64,000 nucleotides of DNA from JAKFDI01 sp044508835 (GTDB lineage Bacteria; Pseudomonadota; Gammaproteobacteria; Burkholderiales; Burkholderiaceae_C). Under the pieces are notes generated by a model, which was not told where the DNA came from, made no database searches, and saw only the letters and a program-made list of their open reading frames with translations. Shown here in pieces: positions 9,400 to 20,031 of the stretch; within the stretch, counting starts at the first letter, position 1; each line of letters opens with the position of its first letter. The position numbers and the translations under genes are program-made. The DNA is taken from NCBI GenBank assembly GCA_044508835.1, contig JBIQHD010000002.1, forward strand, positions 237,979 through 301,978, given 5' to 3'.

Positions 9400-9584
9400 G
9401 CGAAGCCTTCCAGTTCGTATTCGGATTCGCCGGACATGGCCATGCCGGCCGGTGCAAGGGCGGGAACGCATGGCGTCCCGCCGAGCGGGCGGACAGGATA
9501 AACAAGCGGCCAATGTCCGGGAACCGGCCGCGTGATTGGCCAGTTTACATACATTCTTGAATGTATGTGTGCCATGATTGCGGC
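9400..9584. promoter_or_regulatory. Divergent control region of efflux operon and TetR gene, with AcrR-type operator
   Basis: This 185-base gap separates the divergent adaptor and repressor genes. At 9547-9568 lies a perfect inverted repeat: left arm ACATACATTC, TT spacer, right arm GAATGTATGT. It ends 16 bases before the repressor ATG. From established knowledge, the AcrR operator of enterobacteria has nearly the same arms with a slightly different centre. I infer that the TetR protein binds here and represses both directions. No clear -35/-10 pair could be assigned by eye. Confidence 0.85.
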
Positions 9585-10235
9585 ATGGTTCGCAGAACGA
9601 AGGAAGAAGCGCTCGCCACCCGCCATCGGCTGCTCGATGCGGCGGAGCTGCTGTTCCACCGCGACGGCGTCTCGGCCACCTCGCTGGCCGACATCGCGCG
9701 CGAGGCGGGCGTGACGCGCGGCGCCATCTACTGGCACTTCACCGACAAGGCCGACCTCTTCGACGCGATGATGTCGCGCGTCATCCTTCCCATGGAGGGC
9801 GCGCCCGCGCGCACCCGCCCGGCCGACGACCCGCTGGCGGCGGTGCGCGCCGAGTTCATGGACGTGCTGCGCCGCACGGTGGACGACCCGCAGGTGCAGC
9901 GGGTGTTCGACATCGCCTCGCACCGGGTGGAATACGTGGGCGAGCTGCAGGCGGTGCGCGACCGCGCCATCGCCGCCCACACCGAGTGGTTCACGCGCAT
10001 GGAGCAGTCCCTGCGCCAGGCGATGCGCCAGGGGTGCGTGGAGCGGCGCATGCCGGCGCGGGCCGCGGCGATCGGCCTGCATGCGCTCATCGCCGGGCTG
10101 CTGCGCACCTGGCTGCTCGATCCGCAGGCCTTCGACCTGATGACGGTGGGGCGGCAGACGCTGGACGCCTACCTGGCCGGCCTGGCGCCGCCGGCCGAGG
10201 CGGGGCGGCCGGCCGACGAGAGCCGCCCGCGCTAG
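9585..10235 (+). CDS. TetR/AcrR-family repressor of the efflux operon
   Basis: A 216-residue ligand-responsive repressor. The N-terminus MVRRTKEEALATRHRLLDAAELLF is the first helix, and residues about 33-52 (TSLADIAREAGVTRGAIYWHF) form the helix-turn-helix with the typical IYWHF end seen in AcrR and TtgR. The C-terminal two thirds are the drug-binding/dimer domain. The ATG at 9585 is chosen because an earlier in-frame ATG lies inside the operator palindrome. It is divergent from the pump operon, the standard arrangement for a local repressor. Its TAG stop is also the first bases of the palindromic repeat that follows. Confidence 0.92.
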   Translation: MVRRTKEEALATRHRLLDAAELLFHRDGVSATSLADIAREAGVTRGAIYWHFTDKADLFDAMMSRVILPMEGAPARTRPADDPLAAVRAEFMDVLRRTVDDPQVQRVFDIASHRVEYVGELQAVRDRAIAAHTEWFTRMEQSLRQAMRQGCVERRMPARAAAIGLHALIAGLLRTWLLDPQAFDLMTVGRQTLDAYLAGLAPPAEAGRPADESRPR

Positions 10236-10503
10236 GGCCTGTTCACGCTACGGGAGGGCTCGCGCCGATGGCTGGCAGGCCCCAGGGCCGCGTTGCCCGC
10301 TCGTTGTGTGCCACGGGCACACGGCCTCGCAGGCGCCTTGCCCTGGGGCCTGCCAGCCATCGGCCCTGCGGGTGATCTCGGCAAAACGGCGCCTGCCGCG
10401 TTGCAAATGCTCGCCGTAGCACGCGCTACGTCTGCGCTTTGCGCCTTGCAGGCGCCGTTTTGCCGAGTCACGCGAGCCCTCCCGTAGCGCGAACAGGCCC
10501 TAG
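10232..10503. repeat. Nested palindromic repeat element (cloverleaf-like, 272 bp)
   Basis: An outer inverted repeat of 33 bases (10232-10264 and 10471-10503, one mismatch, beginning CTAGGGCCTGTTC) encloses two inner perfect inverted repeats: 24 bases at 10265-10288 with 10340-10363, and 20 bases at 10377-10396 with 10448-10467. Folded, this gives a stem carrying two side arms. It has no coding potential that I can support. The left end coincides with the TAG of the TetR gene. The outer arm plus the neighbouring inner arm recur at 63946-64000 with three mismatches over 55 bases, so this is a dispersed element. Confidence 0.9.
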
Positions 10504-10619
10504 CCGCGCCACCCACGCCCCGTCCTCCCGCGAGCCCGCCGGGCCGGCGGGCCGCCCTGCCCGTCCGCGTGGGCATAAACCCACGGGCAGGGCGGCGCGG
10601 TTTCGGCTTCCAATAGGCC
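10504..10619 (+). promoter_or_regulatory. Leader region of hybrid sensor kinase
   Basis: These 116 bases lie between the repeat and the kinase ATG. They are almost pure G and C and hold a short inverted repeat: GCCGCCCTGCCCGT (10550-10563) pairs with ACGGGCAGGGCGGC (10581-10594). It may be a transcription attenuator, terminator or simple repeat. No good ribosome site or promoter is visible. Confidence 0.4.
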
Positions 10620-13298
<2,679 letters not shown>

Positions 13299-13412
13299 GC
13301 GGCTGTAGGCCGTTTCCGACAGCGCAATGCGCCGGGGGCGACTTCCGGCTGTCATCGGCGGTGCCTACGATGGCTCCACTTCCAAGAGATTGAACCAGGA
13401 GTCGCCAGAAAC

Positions 13413-13628
13413 ATGGACAACTACCAACGCGCCGCCGGCTGGATCGACCGCTTCGCCTCGCGGCTGCAGATGCACAACGTCGACCGCGAGGACGCCATCG
13501 AGATCGCCGCCCAGGTGTGGGACGAGCAGGGCCTGGGCACCTGCCCCGAGCAGGCCGCCGAGGCGGTGTGCACCACCTGGGGCCGCCCCCGCGCGAGCCG
13601 CGCCTCCGCCGCCGCGGCGCTGCTGTAG
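13413..13628 (+). CDS. Small conserved-looking protein, unknown function (71 aa)
   Basis: A 71-residue open frame starting MDNYQRAAGWIDRF, preceded by CCAGGAG 14-20 bases before the ATG. The first 55 residues look like a compact acidic helical protein (DREDAIEIAAQVWDEQGLGTCPEQAAEAV), and the tail is Arg/Ala rich. I do not recognise a family. It lies 114 bases after the kinase gene, in the same direction, and is followed directly by a strong terminator, which supports it being a real transcribed gene. Function unknown. Confidence 0.6.
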   Translation: MDNYQRAAGWIDRFASRLQMHNVDREDAIEIAAQVWDEQGLGTCPEQAAEAVCTTWGRPRASRASAAAALL

Positions 13629-13643
13629 GCCGCCCGGCGGCCC

Positions 13644-13675
13644 AAAAAAAACGGCCTGCGGATGCAGGCCGTTTT
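13644..13675. terminator. Bidirectional rho-independent terminator
   Basis: A 12-base stem (13648-13659 with 13664-13675) closes a GGAT loop. It has an A-run on its left and TTTT on its right, so it can end transcription from the small gene on the plus strand and from the convergent aldehyde dehydrogenase operon on the minus strand. Confidence 0.9.
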
Positions 13676-13699
13676 CAATGGTGCCGGAGCGCTGGCCGG

Positions 13700-15139
13700 T
13701 CAGGCCGCCTTGGGGGCCGGCTTCAGCTGCATGGCCTTGGTCTCGAGGAATTCCTCCAGGCCGAACACGCCCAGCTCGCGCCCGTTGCCCGACTGCTTGT
13801 AGCCGCCGAACGGCGCCTGCAGGTTGAACGGGCCGCCGTTGATGTCGACCTGTCCCGTGCGCAGGCGGCGCGCCACCTTCAGCGCGCGCTCGTCGCTGCC
13901 GGCCCACACCGCGCCGGCCAGGCCGTAGGGCGTGCCGTTGGCGATGCGCACCGCGTCGTCCTCGTCGGTGTAGGTGAGGATGGACAGCACCGGGCCAAAG
14001 ATCTCTTCCTGCGCGATGGTCGACTCGGGCTTGACCTTGCCGAAGACCGTGGGCTTGACGTAGTAGCCGCGCGGGAGGCCCGCGGGCGCGTCGGCGCCGC
14101 CGGTCAGCAGCTCGGCGCCTTCGGCGATGCCGCGCTCGATGTAGCCGCGCACGCGCTGGCGCTGCGCGTCGGAGATCAGCGGGCCGAGCTTGGCCTCGCC
14201 GCCGAACGGGTCGCCCACGGTGAAGCCCTGGGCCACGGCGACGGCGATCTTCGCGGCTTCCTCGTACTTCGAGGCCGGCACCAGCATGCGGGTGTGGGCC
14301 GAGCAGGTCTGGCCGCTGTTGAGCAGGCAGGCGGTGACCGTGCCCTTCACGGCGCCGGCGAGGTCGGCGTCGTCCAGGATCACCGAGGCCGACTTGCCGC
14401 CCAGCTCCAGCGCCACGCGCTTGATGGTGGCGGCCGCCACTTCCGAGATGCGCTTGCCGGCACGGGTGGAGCCGGTGAACGACACCATGTCGACCTCCGG
14501 ATGCGCCACCATCGCCTCGCCGATCGCCGGGCCGTAGCCGGAGACGAGGTTGAACACGCCGGCCGGCACGCCCGCTGCGTCGATGATCTCGGCCAGCACG
14601 AAGGCGTTCAGCGGCGCCACCTCGGACGGCTTGAGCACCACGGTGCAGCCCGCGGCCATCGCGGCCGCCACCTTGGCGGCGATCTGGTGCAGCGGGTAGT
14701 TCCAGGGCGTGATGGCGGCCACCACGCCGACGGGCTCGCGCGCGATGCGCGAATGGCCCACCGTGCGCTCCCACTCGAACTCGGGCGCCAGCTTGGCGTA
14801 CAGGCCGAAGGTGGCGGTGGGTGTGCCGACCTGGATCATGCCGCTGAGCTTGAGCGGCATGCCGACCTCGCCGCTGATGAGCTGGGTGAGCTCTTCGCCG
14901 CGCGCCTTCAGGCCGTCCTGGATCTTCTTGAGGTACGCCGCGCGCTCGGCGGGCGGGGTCTGGCTCCAGGCGTCGAAGGCGGCGCGCGCGGCGCGCACCG
15001 CGGCGTCGGCGTCCTGCGCGTCGCCCTCGGGCACCGAGCCCATCACTTCCTCGGTGGACGCGCTGAGCACGTCGATGCGGCCCTGGCCGTGCGGGGCGAC
15101 CCACCGGCCGCCGATGTAGAGCTTGTCTCGTTGCTGCAT
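13700..15139 (-). CDS. NAD(P)-dependent aldehyde dehydrogenase
   Basis: A 479-residue soluble aldehyde dehydrogenase that oxidises an aldehyde to a carboxylate. The nucleotide motif TPWNYPL (144-150), FTGST (221-225), general base Glu245 in ELGGKS and catalytic Cys279 in SGQTCSA are all present. It is the last gene of a minus-strand run that also holds a quinone oxidoreductase, a zinc alcohol dehydrogenase and an acyl-CoA dehydrogenase pair. An alcohol-to-aldehyde-to-acid sequence feeding acyl-CoA catabolism is therefore plausible, but the substrate is not evident. Confidence 0.93.
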   Translation of the reverse strand: MQQRDKLYIGGRWVAPHGQGRIDVLSASTEEVMGSVPEGDAQDADAAVRAARAAFDAWSQTPPAERAAYLKKIQDGLKARGEELTQLISGEVGMPLKLSGMIQVGTPTATFGLYAKLAPEFEWERTVGHSRIAREPVGVVAAITPWNYPLHQIAAKVAAAMAAGCTVVLKPSEVAPLNAFVLAEIIDAAGVPAGVFNLVSGYGPAIGEAMVAHPEVDMVSFTGSTRAGKRISEVAAATIKRVALELGGKSASVILDDADLAGAVKGTVTACLLNSGQTCSAHTRMLVPASKYEEAAKIAVAVAQGFTVGDPFGGEAKLGPLISDAQRQRVRGYIERGIAEGAELLTGGADAPAGLPRGYYVKPTVFGKVKPESTIAQEEIFGPVLSILTYTDEDDAVRIANGTPYGLAGAVWAGSDERALKVARRLRTGQVDINGGPFNLQAPFGGYKQSGNGRELGVFGLEEFLETKAMQLKPAPKAA

Positions 15140-15167
15140 CAGGTTCTCCTGTCGTTGGAACGCCGGA

Positions 15168-16148
15168 TCATGCGCCCGGGACGACGACGATCTTGCCCAT
15201 GGCCTGGCGCCCGGCCAGGCGCTGGATGGCGGCCTTGGCCCCGTCCAGCGACACGCGCTCGCTGATCACCGGCTTGACCTTGCCGCTGGCGAACCATTCG
15301 CCCAGCAGCTTCATGTTCGCCAGGTGCTGCTCGGGCTTGCGCGCCATGGCCGAGCCCCAGAACACGCCCATGATGACCCGCTCCTTGAGCAGCGTGAGGT
15401 TCAGCGGGATCTTCGGGATCTCGCCGTTGGCGAAGCCGACCACGAGGTAGCGGCCGCGCCAGGCGGTGGCGCGCAGCGCCGTCTCGGCATAGGCGCCGCC
15501 CACCGGGTCGTACACCACGTCGGCGCCGTTGCCGCCGGTCAGCGCCTCGACCTGCTTGCGCCAGTCGGGCTCGCTGTAGTTGACGAGCTCGTCGGCGCCG
15601 ACCTGCTTGCACAGGGCGAGCTTCTCCGGCGTCGACGCCGCGGCGATCACGCGCGCGCCGAAGGCCTTGGCGATCTCGATGGCCGCGATGCCCACGCCGC
15701 CGGCCGCGCCCAGCACCAGCAGGGTCTCGCCGGGCTGGATCCTGGCGATCTCCTGCAGCGCATGCAGCGAGGTGCCGTAGGTGAGGATGAAGCTCGCGCC
15801 GACGTCGAAGTCCATGCCGTCGGGCAGCGGCAGCGTGCGCGCCGCGTCGGCCAGGCATTCCTCGGCGAAGCCGCCCGTGCTCACGCCGGCGATCACGCGG
15901 TCGCCGGGCTTCACGTCGGTCACGCCTTCACCCACGGCCTTCACCACGCCGGCGAGCTCGGAGCCGGGCGAGAAGGGCAGCGGCGGCTTGACCTGGTACA
16001 GGCCCTGCACGATGAGCGCATCGGGGAAGTTGATCGAGGCCGCCTTGACGGTGACCAGCACCTTGCCCGGGCCGGGCACGGGCGAGGGCACGTCCTCGAC
16101 CTTGAGCGTGTCGATCGGGCCGTAGGCGTTGCACATCAGGGCTTTCAT
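15168..16148 (-). CDS. NADPH:quinone oxidoreductase (zinc-less MDR family)
   Basis: A 326-residue medium-chain reductase of the QOR type. The start at 16148 has an AGGAG site just upstream; a longer frame starting at 16256 would add 36 low-complexity residues. The N-terminal GroES-like fold has FPDALIVQGLYQVKPPLPFSPGSE, typical of zinc-free quinone reductases, and the dinucleotide motif is LGAAGGVGIAAIEIAKAFG near residues 145-165. No zinc cysteines are seen. It reduces quinones or enoyl compounds with NADPH. It lies 28 bases upstream of the aldehyde dehydrogenase gene in the same run. Confidence 0.9.
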   Translation of the reverse strand: MKALMCNAYGPIDTLKVEDVPSPVPGPGKVLVTVKAASINFPDALIVQGLYQVKPPLPFSPGSELAGVVKAVGEGVTDVKPGDRVIAGVSTGGFAEECLADAARTLPLPDGMDFDVGASFILTYGTSLHALQEIARIQPGETLLVLGAAGGVGIAAIEIAKAFGARVIAAASTPEKLALCKQVGADELVNYSEPDWRKQVEALTGGNGADVVYDPVGGAYAETALRATAWRGRYLVVGFANGEIPKIPLNLTLLKERVIMGVFWGSAMARKPEQHLANMKLLGEWFASGKVKPVISERVSLDGAKAAIQRLAGRQAMGKIVVVPGA

Positions 16149-16274
16149 GGCGGGTCTCCTGTGAAATCGTGGAAGGCGGAATGTCGAATGATGCGCGGGT
16201 GGGATGCGCCGCGCTGTCGCGCAGGCGCTTGATCGAGGGAGCGGCTGCCGCGCCACCCCCTTTGCATCTCATCC

Positions 16275-16365
16275 CCCGTTCGCCCTGAGCTTGTCGAAGG
16301 GTCCGGGCTGAGCTTGCCGAAGCCCAGGTGCCACACGCGCACTTCGACAGGCTCAGTGCGAACGG
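16275..16365. repeat. TTCGACAGGCTCAG-type palindromic repeat
   Basis: An inverted repeat: CCCGTTCGCCCTGAGCTTG plus TCGAAG at the left and the complement with GACAGGCTCAG and GCGAACGGG at the right, with a partial extra copy between. The same unit occurs at 19908-20028. This is a widespread intergenic repeat of proteobacteria. It sits between two genes of the same run and may fold in the transcript. Confidence 0.85.
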
Positions 16366-16406
16366 GGTGGTGGGAGAGGGTTTGAGTGAGCTGGAATGCA
16401 GCGACC

Positions 16407-17516
16407 TCAGCCGAAAACGATCATCCCCCGCGCGTTGCGCCCGTTCGCCAGGTCGTCGAAGGCCTGCGGCGCCTCGTCGATGGTGTAGCGGTGGGTGATG
16501 AGCTCGTCGAGCTTGAGGCGCCCGGCGCGGTAGAGGCCGATGAGCCGCGGGAAGTCCTCGCGCGGGCGGGCGCCGCCGAAGCAGCTGCCGGTGAGGACCT
16601 TCTCCTCGAAGGCCAGCGTGTTGGTGCGGATGGTCGTGGTGTCGGCCTGCTTGGCCACGCCCACCGCCACCGCCTTGCCGCCCTTGCGCAGGCAGCCGTA
16701 GGCCTGGGCCACGATGGCGCCGTGGCCCACGCACTCGAAGGCGTAGTCGGCGCCGCCGCCGGTGAGCTTCTTGAGGGTCTTGACGATGTCGTCGCTGCCG
16801 CCCACCACCGTGTGCGTGGCGCCGAAGCGCTTGGCCATCTCGAGCTTGGATTCGGACATGTCCACCGCCACCACCATGGCCGCGCCGCTCATGGCACAGC
16901 CCTGGATGGCGTTCAGGCCCACGCCGCCTGCGCCGAACACCACGCAGATGGAGCCGGCCTCGACCTTGGCGGTGTTGCAGGCCGCGCCCCAGCCGGTCAT
17001 CACGCCGCAGCTGATGAGGGCGCAGCAGTCCATCTTGGCGCCCTGCGGGTCGATCTTCACCACGTTGGCGACGTTGAGCGTGGCGTACTCGGCCATCACG
17101 CCGCAGCCGGAGAACACGTTCAGCGGCTTGCCGTCCTTGTCGTGCGTGCGCACCGTGCCGTCGGGCAGGGTGAACACCGCCTTGGCGGCCAGGTCGCACA
17201 GTTCCGGGCGGCCCGTCGTGCAGTAGCGGCACTTGCCGCACATGCTGACGAAGGAGCTGACCACCGCGTCGCCCACGGCGAAGTCGGTCACGCCCTCGCC
17301 CACCTCGACCACGCGGCCGGCGCCCTCGTGGCCCAGCACCACCGGCGGCGGGAACGGGATGGTGCCGTTGGTGGCCGACAGGTCGCTGTGGCACACGCCG
17401 CAGGCCTCGAGCTGGATCATCACCTCGCCGGCACGCGGAGACTCGACGGTGATTTCTTCGACGACGACGGGTTGGTTGTTGGCGCGGGTGATGACGGCTT
17501 TGGCTTTGCGGCTCAT
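16407..17516 (-). CDS. Zinc-dependent alcohol dehydrogenase
   Basis: A 369-residue medium-chain alcohol dehydrogenase of the AdhC/class III-like group. The start at 17516 has GAGGAGAG upstream. Catalytic zinc ligands are the Cys in ACGVCHSD, the His-Glu in LGHEGAG and the Cys in ISCGVMTGWG; the structural zinc lobe has four cysteines in MCGKCRYCTTGRPELC; the nucleotide motif is FGAGGVGLNAIQG. It oxidises a primary or hydroxyacyl-type alcohol with NAD. It is 26 bases downstream of the small-subunit acyl-CoA dehydrogenase gene, so it is probably in that operon. Confidence 0.92.
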   Translation of the reverse strand: MSRKAKAVITRANNQPVVVEEITVESPRAGEVMIQLEACGVCHSDLSATNGTIPFPPPVVLGHEGAGRVVEVGEGVTDFAVGDAVVSSFVSMCGKCRYCTTGRPELCDLAAKAVFTLPDGTVRTHDKDGKPLNVFSGCGVMAEYATLNVANVVKIDPQGAKMDCCALISCGVMTGWGAACNTAKVEAGSICVVFGAGGVGLNAIQGCAMSGAAMVVAVDMSESKLEMAKRFGATHTVVGGSDDIVKTLKKLTGGGADYAFECVGHGAIVAQAYGCLRKGGKAVAVGVAKQADTTTIRTNTLAFEEKVLTGSCFGGARPREDFPRLIGLYRAGRLKLDELITHRYTIDEAPQAFDDLANGRNARGMIVFG

Positions 17517-17542
17517 GGCTCTCTCCTCGTTGTTGATGGGTA

Positions 17543-18685
17543 TCAGGCGGCGCGGCGCAGCGCGGCGAAGCGCTGCAGGTGGGTGTCGGTGTCGCCGAAG
17601 GTGGCTTCGAGCGCGACGAGGCGCTTGAACCAGTGGCTGACCTGCAGTTCGTCGGTCATGCCCATGCCGCCGTGCAGCTGCACCGATTGTTGTCCGATGA
17701 AGCGCCCGCCCTGGTTGATCACCACCTTGGCCGCCGACAGCGCGGCGCGGCGCGCGTTGCCGTCTTCGAGCCGGCAGCGCAGCGCGGCGAGGTAGCTCAT
17801 CGAGCGCGACTGCTCTAGGTGCAGCACCATGTCGGCCGCGCGGTGCTGCAGCGCCTGGAAGCGGCCGATGGGCTGGCCGAACTGCTGGCGCGTCTTGAGG
17901 TATTCGACGGTGGCGTCGACGAGCGCCTGCTGCACGCCCACCGATTCGGCCAGCAGCGCGGCCAGGCCCGCGTCGAGCGCGCGCTCGATGGCCGGCAGGG
18001 CGGCGCCCTCGGTGCCGACGCGTGCCGTGGCCGGCACGTAGGCGCTGCGCAGGAAGACCTCGGCGCCGCGCGAGCCGTCGATGAGCGGGTAGGGCCGCAG
18101 CACCACGCCCGGCGTCGTCGGCGAGACGCGGAACAGGCTCACGCCGCCGGCGTCCTGCGCGCCGCCGCTGGTGCGGGCCGAGACCAGCAGCTCGTCCGCG
18201 GCGCCGGCGTGCACGACGACGGCCTTGTGGCCGTCGAGCACGAAGCCGTCGCCGCTGCGCACGGCGCGCGTGGCGACCAGCCCGCTGTCGTGTCGCGATG
18301 CCGGCTCGAAGTGCGCGAGCACGGCGATCGTCTCGCCGGCGGCGAGCTTGGGCAGCAGGTCGGCCTGGGCCGCCTCGTCGCCGCTGTCGGCGAGCACCGT
18401 GGTGGCGATCACCGCGCAGGGCACGAAGGGTTCGAGCAGCAGCGCCGGCCCGAACACCTTCATCGCCAGCAGCGTCTCGACGGGGCCGAAGCCCATGCCG
18501 CCGTGGGCCTCGGGCACGTTGATCGCGAGCGCGCCGAGTTCGGCGAGCTGCTGCCACGCTTCGCGGCTCCAGCCCTGTTCGGAGGCCGCGAGCTTGCGCC
18601 GCTGCTCGAAGCCGTAGTCGCGCTGCACGAAGCGGCGCAGGGTGTCCTCGAGCTGGCGCTGGTCTTCAGTGAAATCGAAATCCAT
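17543..18685 (-). CDS. Acyl-CoA dehydrogenase, PimD-like small subunit (copy 1)
   Basis: A 380-residue flavoprotein of the acyl-CoA dehydrogenase fold starting MDFDFTEDQRQLEDTLRRFV. It resembles pimeloyl-CoA dehydrogenase small subunits: a short N-terminal helical domain, a beta domain with a weak FAD-contact region, and the C-terminal bundle with QLHGGMGMTDELQVSHWFKRL. The usual catalytic glutamate motif of stand-alone enzymes is not seen. Its gene begins 9 bases after the large-subunit gene, so the two very probably form a heteromeric enzyme. A second, homologous pair lies at 24.5-26.9 kb. Acyl-CoA chain specificity is not evident from sequence. Confidence 0.9.
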   Translation of the reverse strand: MDFDFTEDQRQLEDTLRRFVQRDYGFEQRRKLAASEQGWSREAWQQLAELGALAINVPEAHGGMGFGPVETLLAMKVFGPALLLEPFVPCAVIATTVLADSGDEAAQADLLPKLAAGETIAVLAHFEPASRHDSGLVATRAVRSGDGFVLDGHKAVVVHAGAADELLVSARTSGGAQDAGGVSLFRVSPTTPGVVLRPYPLIDGSRGAEVFLRSAYVPATARVGTEGAALPAIERALDAGLAALLAESVGVQQALVDATVEYLKTRQQFGQPIGRFQALQHRAADMVLHLEQSRSMSYLAALRCRLEDGNARRAALSAAKVVINQGGRFIGQQSVQLHGGMGMTDELQVSHWFKRLVALEATFGDTDTHLQRFAALRRAA

Positions 18686-18694
18686 GGTCCCTCC

Positions 18695-19885
18695 TCACAG
18701 CCCCAGGATCATTTGCGAAATGATGTTCTTCTGGATCTCGTTGGACCCGCCGAAGATCGACAGCTTGCGCATGTTGAGGTAGGTCGCGCCCAGCGGTGCG
18801 GCGTGGCTCGGGCCCACCGGCACGTCGCCTTCGGCCTGCTGGCCCGGCCGGTAGGGCAGGCCGTAGGGGCCGACCGCCTGCAGCAGCAGCTCGGTGATGG
18901 CCTGCTGGATCTCGGTGCCCTTGATCTTGAGGATGGACGCCTCGGGGCCGGGCGCGCGCTTCTCCTTCTCGGCCGAGAGCACGCGCAGGTTGGTGATCTC
19001 CAGCGCCATCAGGTCGCACTCGACCTGGGCGATCTTCGCGGCGAACAGCGGGTCGTCGATCAGCGGCCGGCCGTTCTTCGTTTCCATGGCGGCCACGCGC
19101 TTGAGCCGGCCCAGCTCGCGCTTGGAGGCGCCGATGCCGGCGATGTTGGTGCGCTCGTGGCCGAGCAGGAACTTGGCGTAGGTCCAGCCCTTGTTCTCTT
19201 CGCCGATGCGGTTGGCGACCGGCACCTTGACGTCCTCGAACCAGACCTCGTTGACCTCGTGCGCGCCGTCCAGCGTGATGATGGGGCGCACGGTGATGCC
19301 CGGCGTCTTCATGTCGATCAGCAGGAAGCTGATGCCGCGCTGCGCCTTGGCCTCGGGGTCGGTGCGCACCAGGCAGAAGATCCAGTCGGCATGCTGGCCG
19401 AGCGTGGTCCAGGTCTTCTGGCCGTTGACGACGTAGTGGTCGCCCTGCAGCACGGCGCGGGTCTTGAGCGAGGCGAGGTCGGAGCCCGAGCCCGGTTCCG
19501 AGTAGCCCTGGCACCACCATTCTTCCGCGGCGCGGATCTTGGGCAGGTAGCGCGCCTGCTGTTCGGGCGAGCCGAAGGCCATGATGACCGGCGCCACCAT
19601 CTTGATGCCGAAGGCGATGAGCCGCGGCGCGCCGCCGGCGGCGGTTTCCTCGTCGAAGATGTATTGCTGCGCGGTGCTCCAGCCCGGGCCGCCGAACGCC
19701 TTCGGCCAGCCGGGGCCGCCCCAGCCCTGGTCATTGAGGATGCGCTGCCACTGCACGTGATCCTCCTTGCTCAGGTGGATGCCATTGAGCACCTTGTGGC
19801 GGATGTGCGCCGGCAGCTTCTCGCGCACGAAGGTGCGCACTTCCTCGCGGAACGCCTGTTCCTCGGGGGCGAAATCGAGATCCAT
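18695..19885 (-). CDS. Acyl-CoA dehydrogenase, PimC-like large subunit (copy 1)
   Basis: A 396-residue acyl-CoA dehydrogenase starting MDLDFAPEEQAFREEVRTFV. FAD and substrate motifs are WWCQGYSEPGSGSDLASLKT and QKTWTTLGQHADW, and the C-terminus has IFGGSNEIQKNIISQM. At the place where MCAD-type enzymes carry their catalytic Glu (YEGT) this protein has FGGS, as is common in subunits of alpha/beta dehydrogenases such as PimC and FadE26-type proteins. With the neighbouring small subunit it should introduce the 2,3 double bond of an acyl-CoA and pass electrons to ETF, encoded at 40.9-42.6 kb. It is the first gene of the minus-strand run ending at 13700. Confidence 0.92.
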   Translation of the reverse strand: MDLDFAPEEQAFREEVRTFVREKLPAHIRHKVLNGIHLSKEDHVQWQRILNDQGWGGPGWPKAFGGPGWSTAQQYIFDEETAAGGAPRLIAFGIKMVAPVIMAFGSPEQQARYLPKIRAAEEWWCQGYSEPGSGSDLASLKTRAVLQGDHYVVNGQKTWTTLGQHADWIFCLVRTDPEAKAQRGISFLLIDMKTPGITVRPIITLDGAHEVNEVWFEDVKVPVANRIGEENKGWTYAKFLLGHERTNIAGIGASKRELGRLKRVAAMETKNGRPLIDDPLFAAKIAQVECDLMALEITNLRVLSAEKEKRAPGPEASILKIKGTEIQQAITELLLQAVGPYGLPYRPGQQAEGDVPVGPSHAAPLGATYLNMRKLSIFGGSNEIQKNIISQMILGL

Positions 19886-19907
19886 GGTGGGAGTCCTTCG
19901 TGGGAGT

Positions 19908-20028
19908 CCGTTCGCACTGAGCTTGTCGAAGTGCCGTGGCGTGCGGCAGGGGCTTCGACAGGCTCAGCCCGACCCTTCGACAGGCTCAGGGCGAACGGGT
20001 GTGGGCTTCGATACCTCAGCCCGAACGG
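19908..20028. repeat. Cluster of TTCGACAGGCTCAG-type repeats
   Basis: One unit in one direction (from 19908, CCGTTCGCACTGAGCTTG then TCGAAG) and two in the other (about 19950-19967 and 19973-19997, each containing CTTCGACAGGCTCAG), followed by a degenerate fragment to 20028. The cluster fills the gap between the large-subunit gene and the glutaryl-CoA dehydrogenase gene, both minus strand. It may insulate or attenuate transcription between them. Confidence 0.85.
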
Positions 20029-20031
20029 ATG

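Noticed and set aside
10293..10487. Short open frame (64 codons) inside the nested repeat
   Set aside because: It is formed by the repeat arms themselves and has no ribosome site; more likely non-coding.
13700..19885. Reading the minus-strand run as a single confirmed operon
   Set aside because: The 258-base gap with a folded repeat at 16149-16406 may hold a separate promoter or terminator, so one transcript for all five genes is not claimed.
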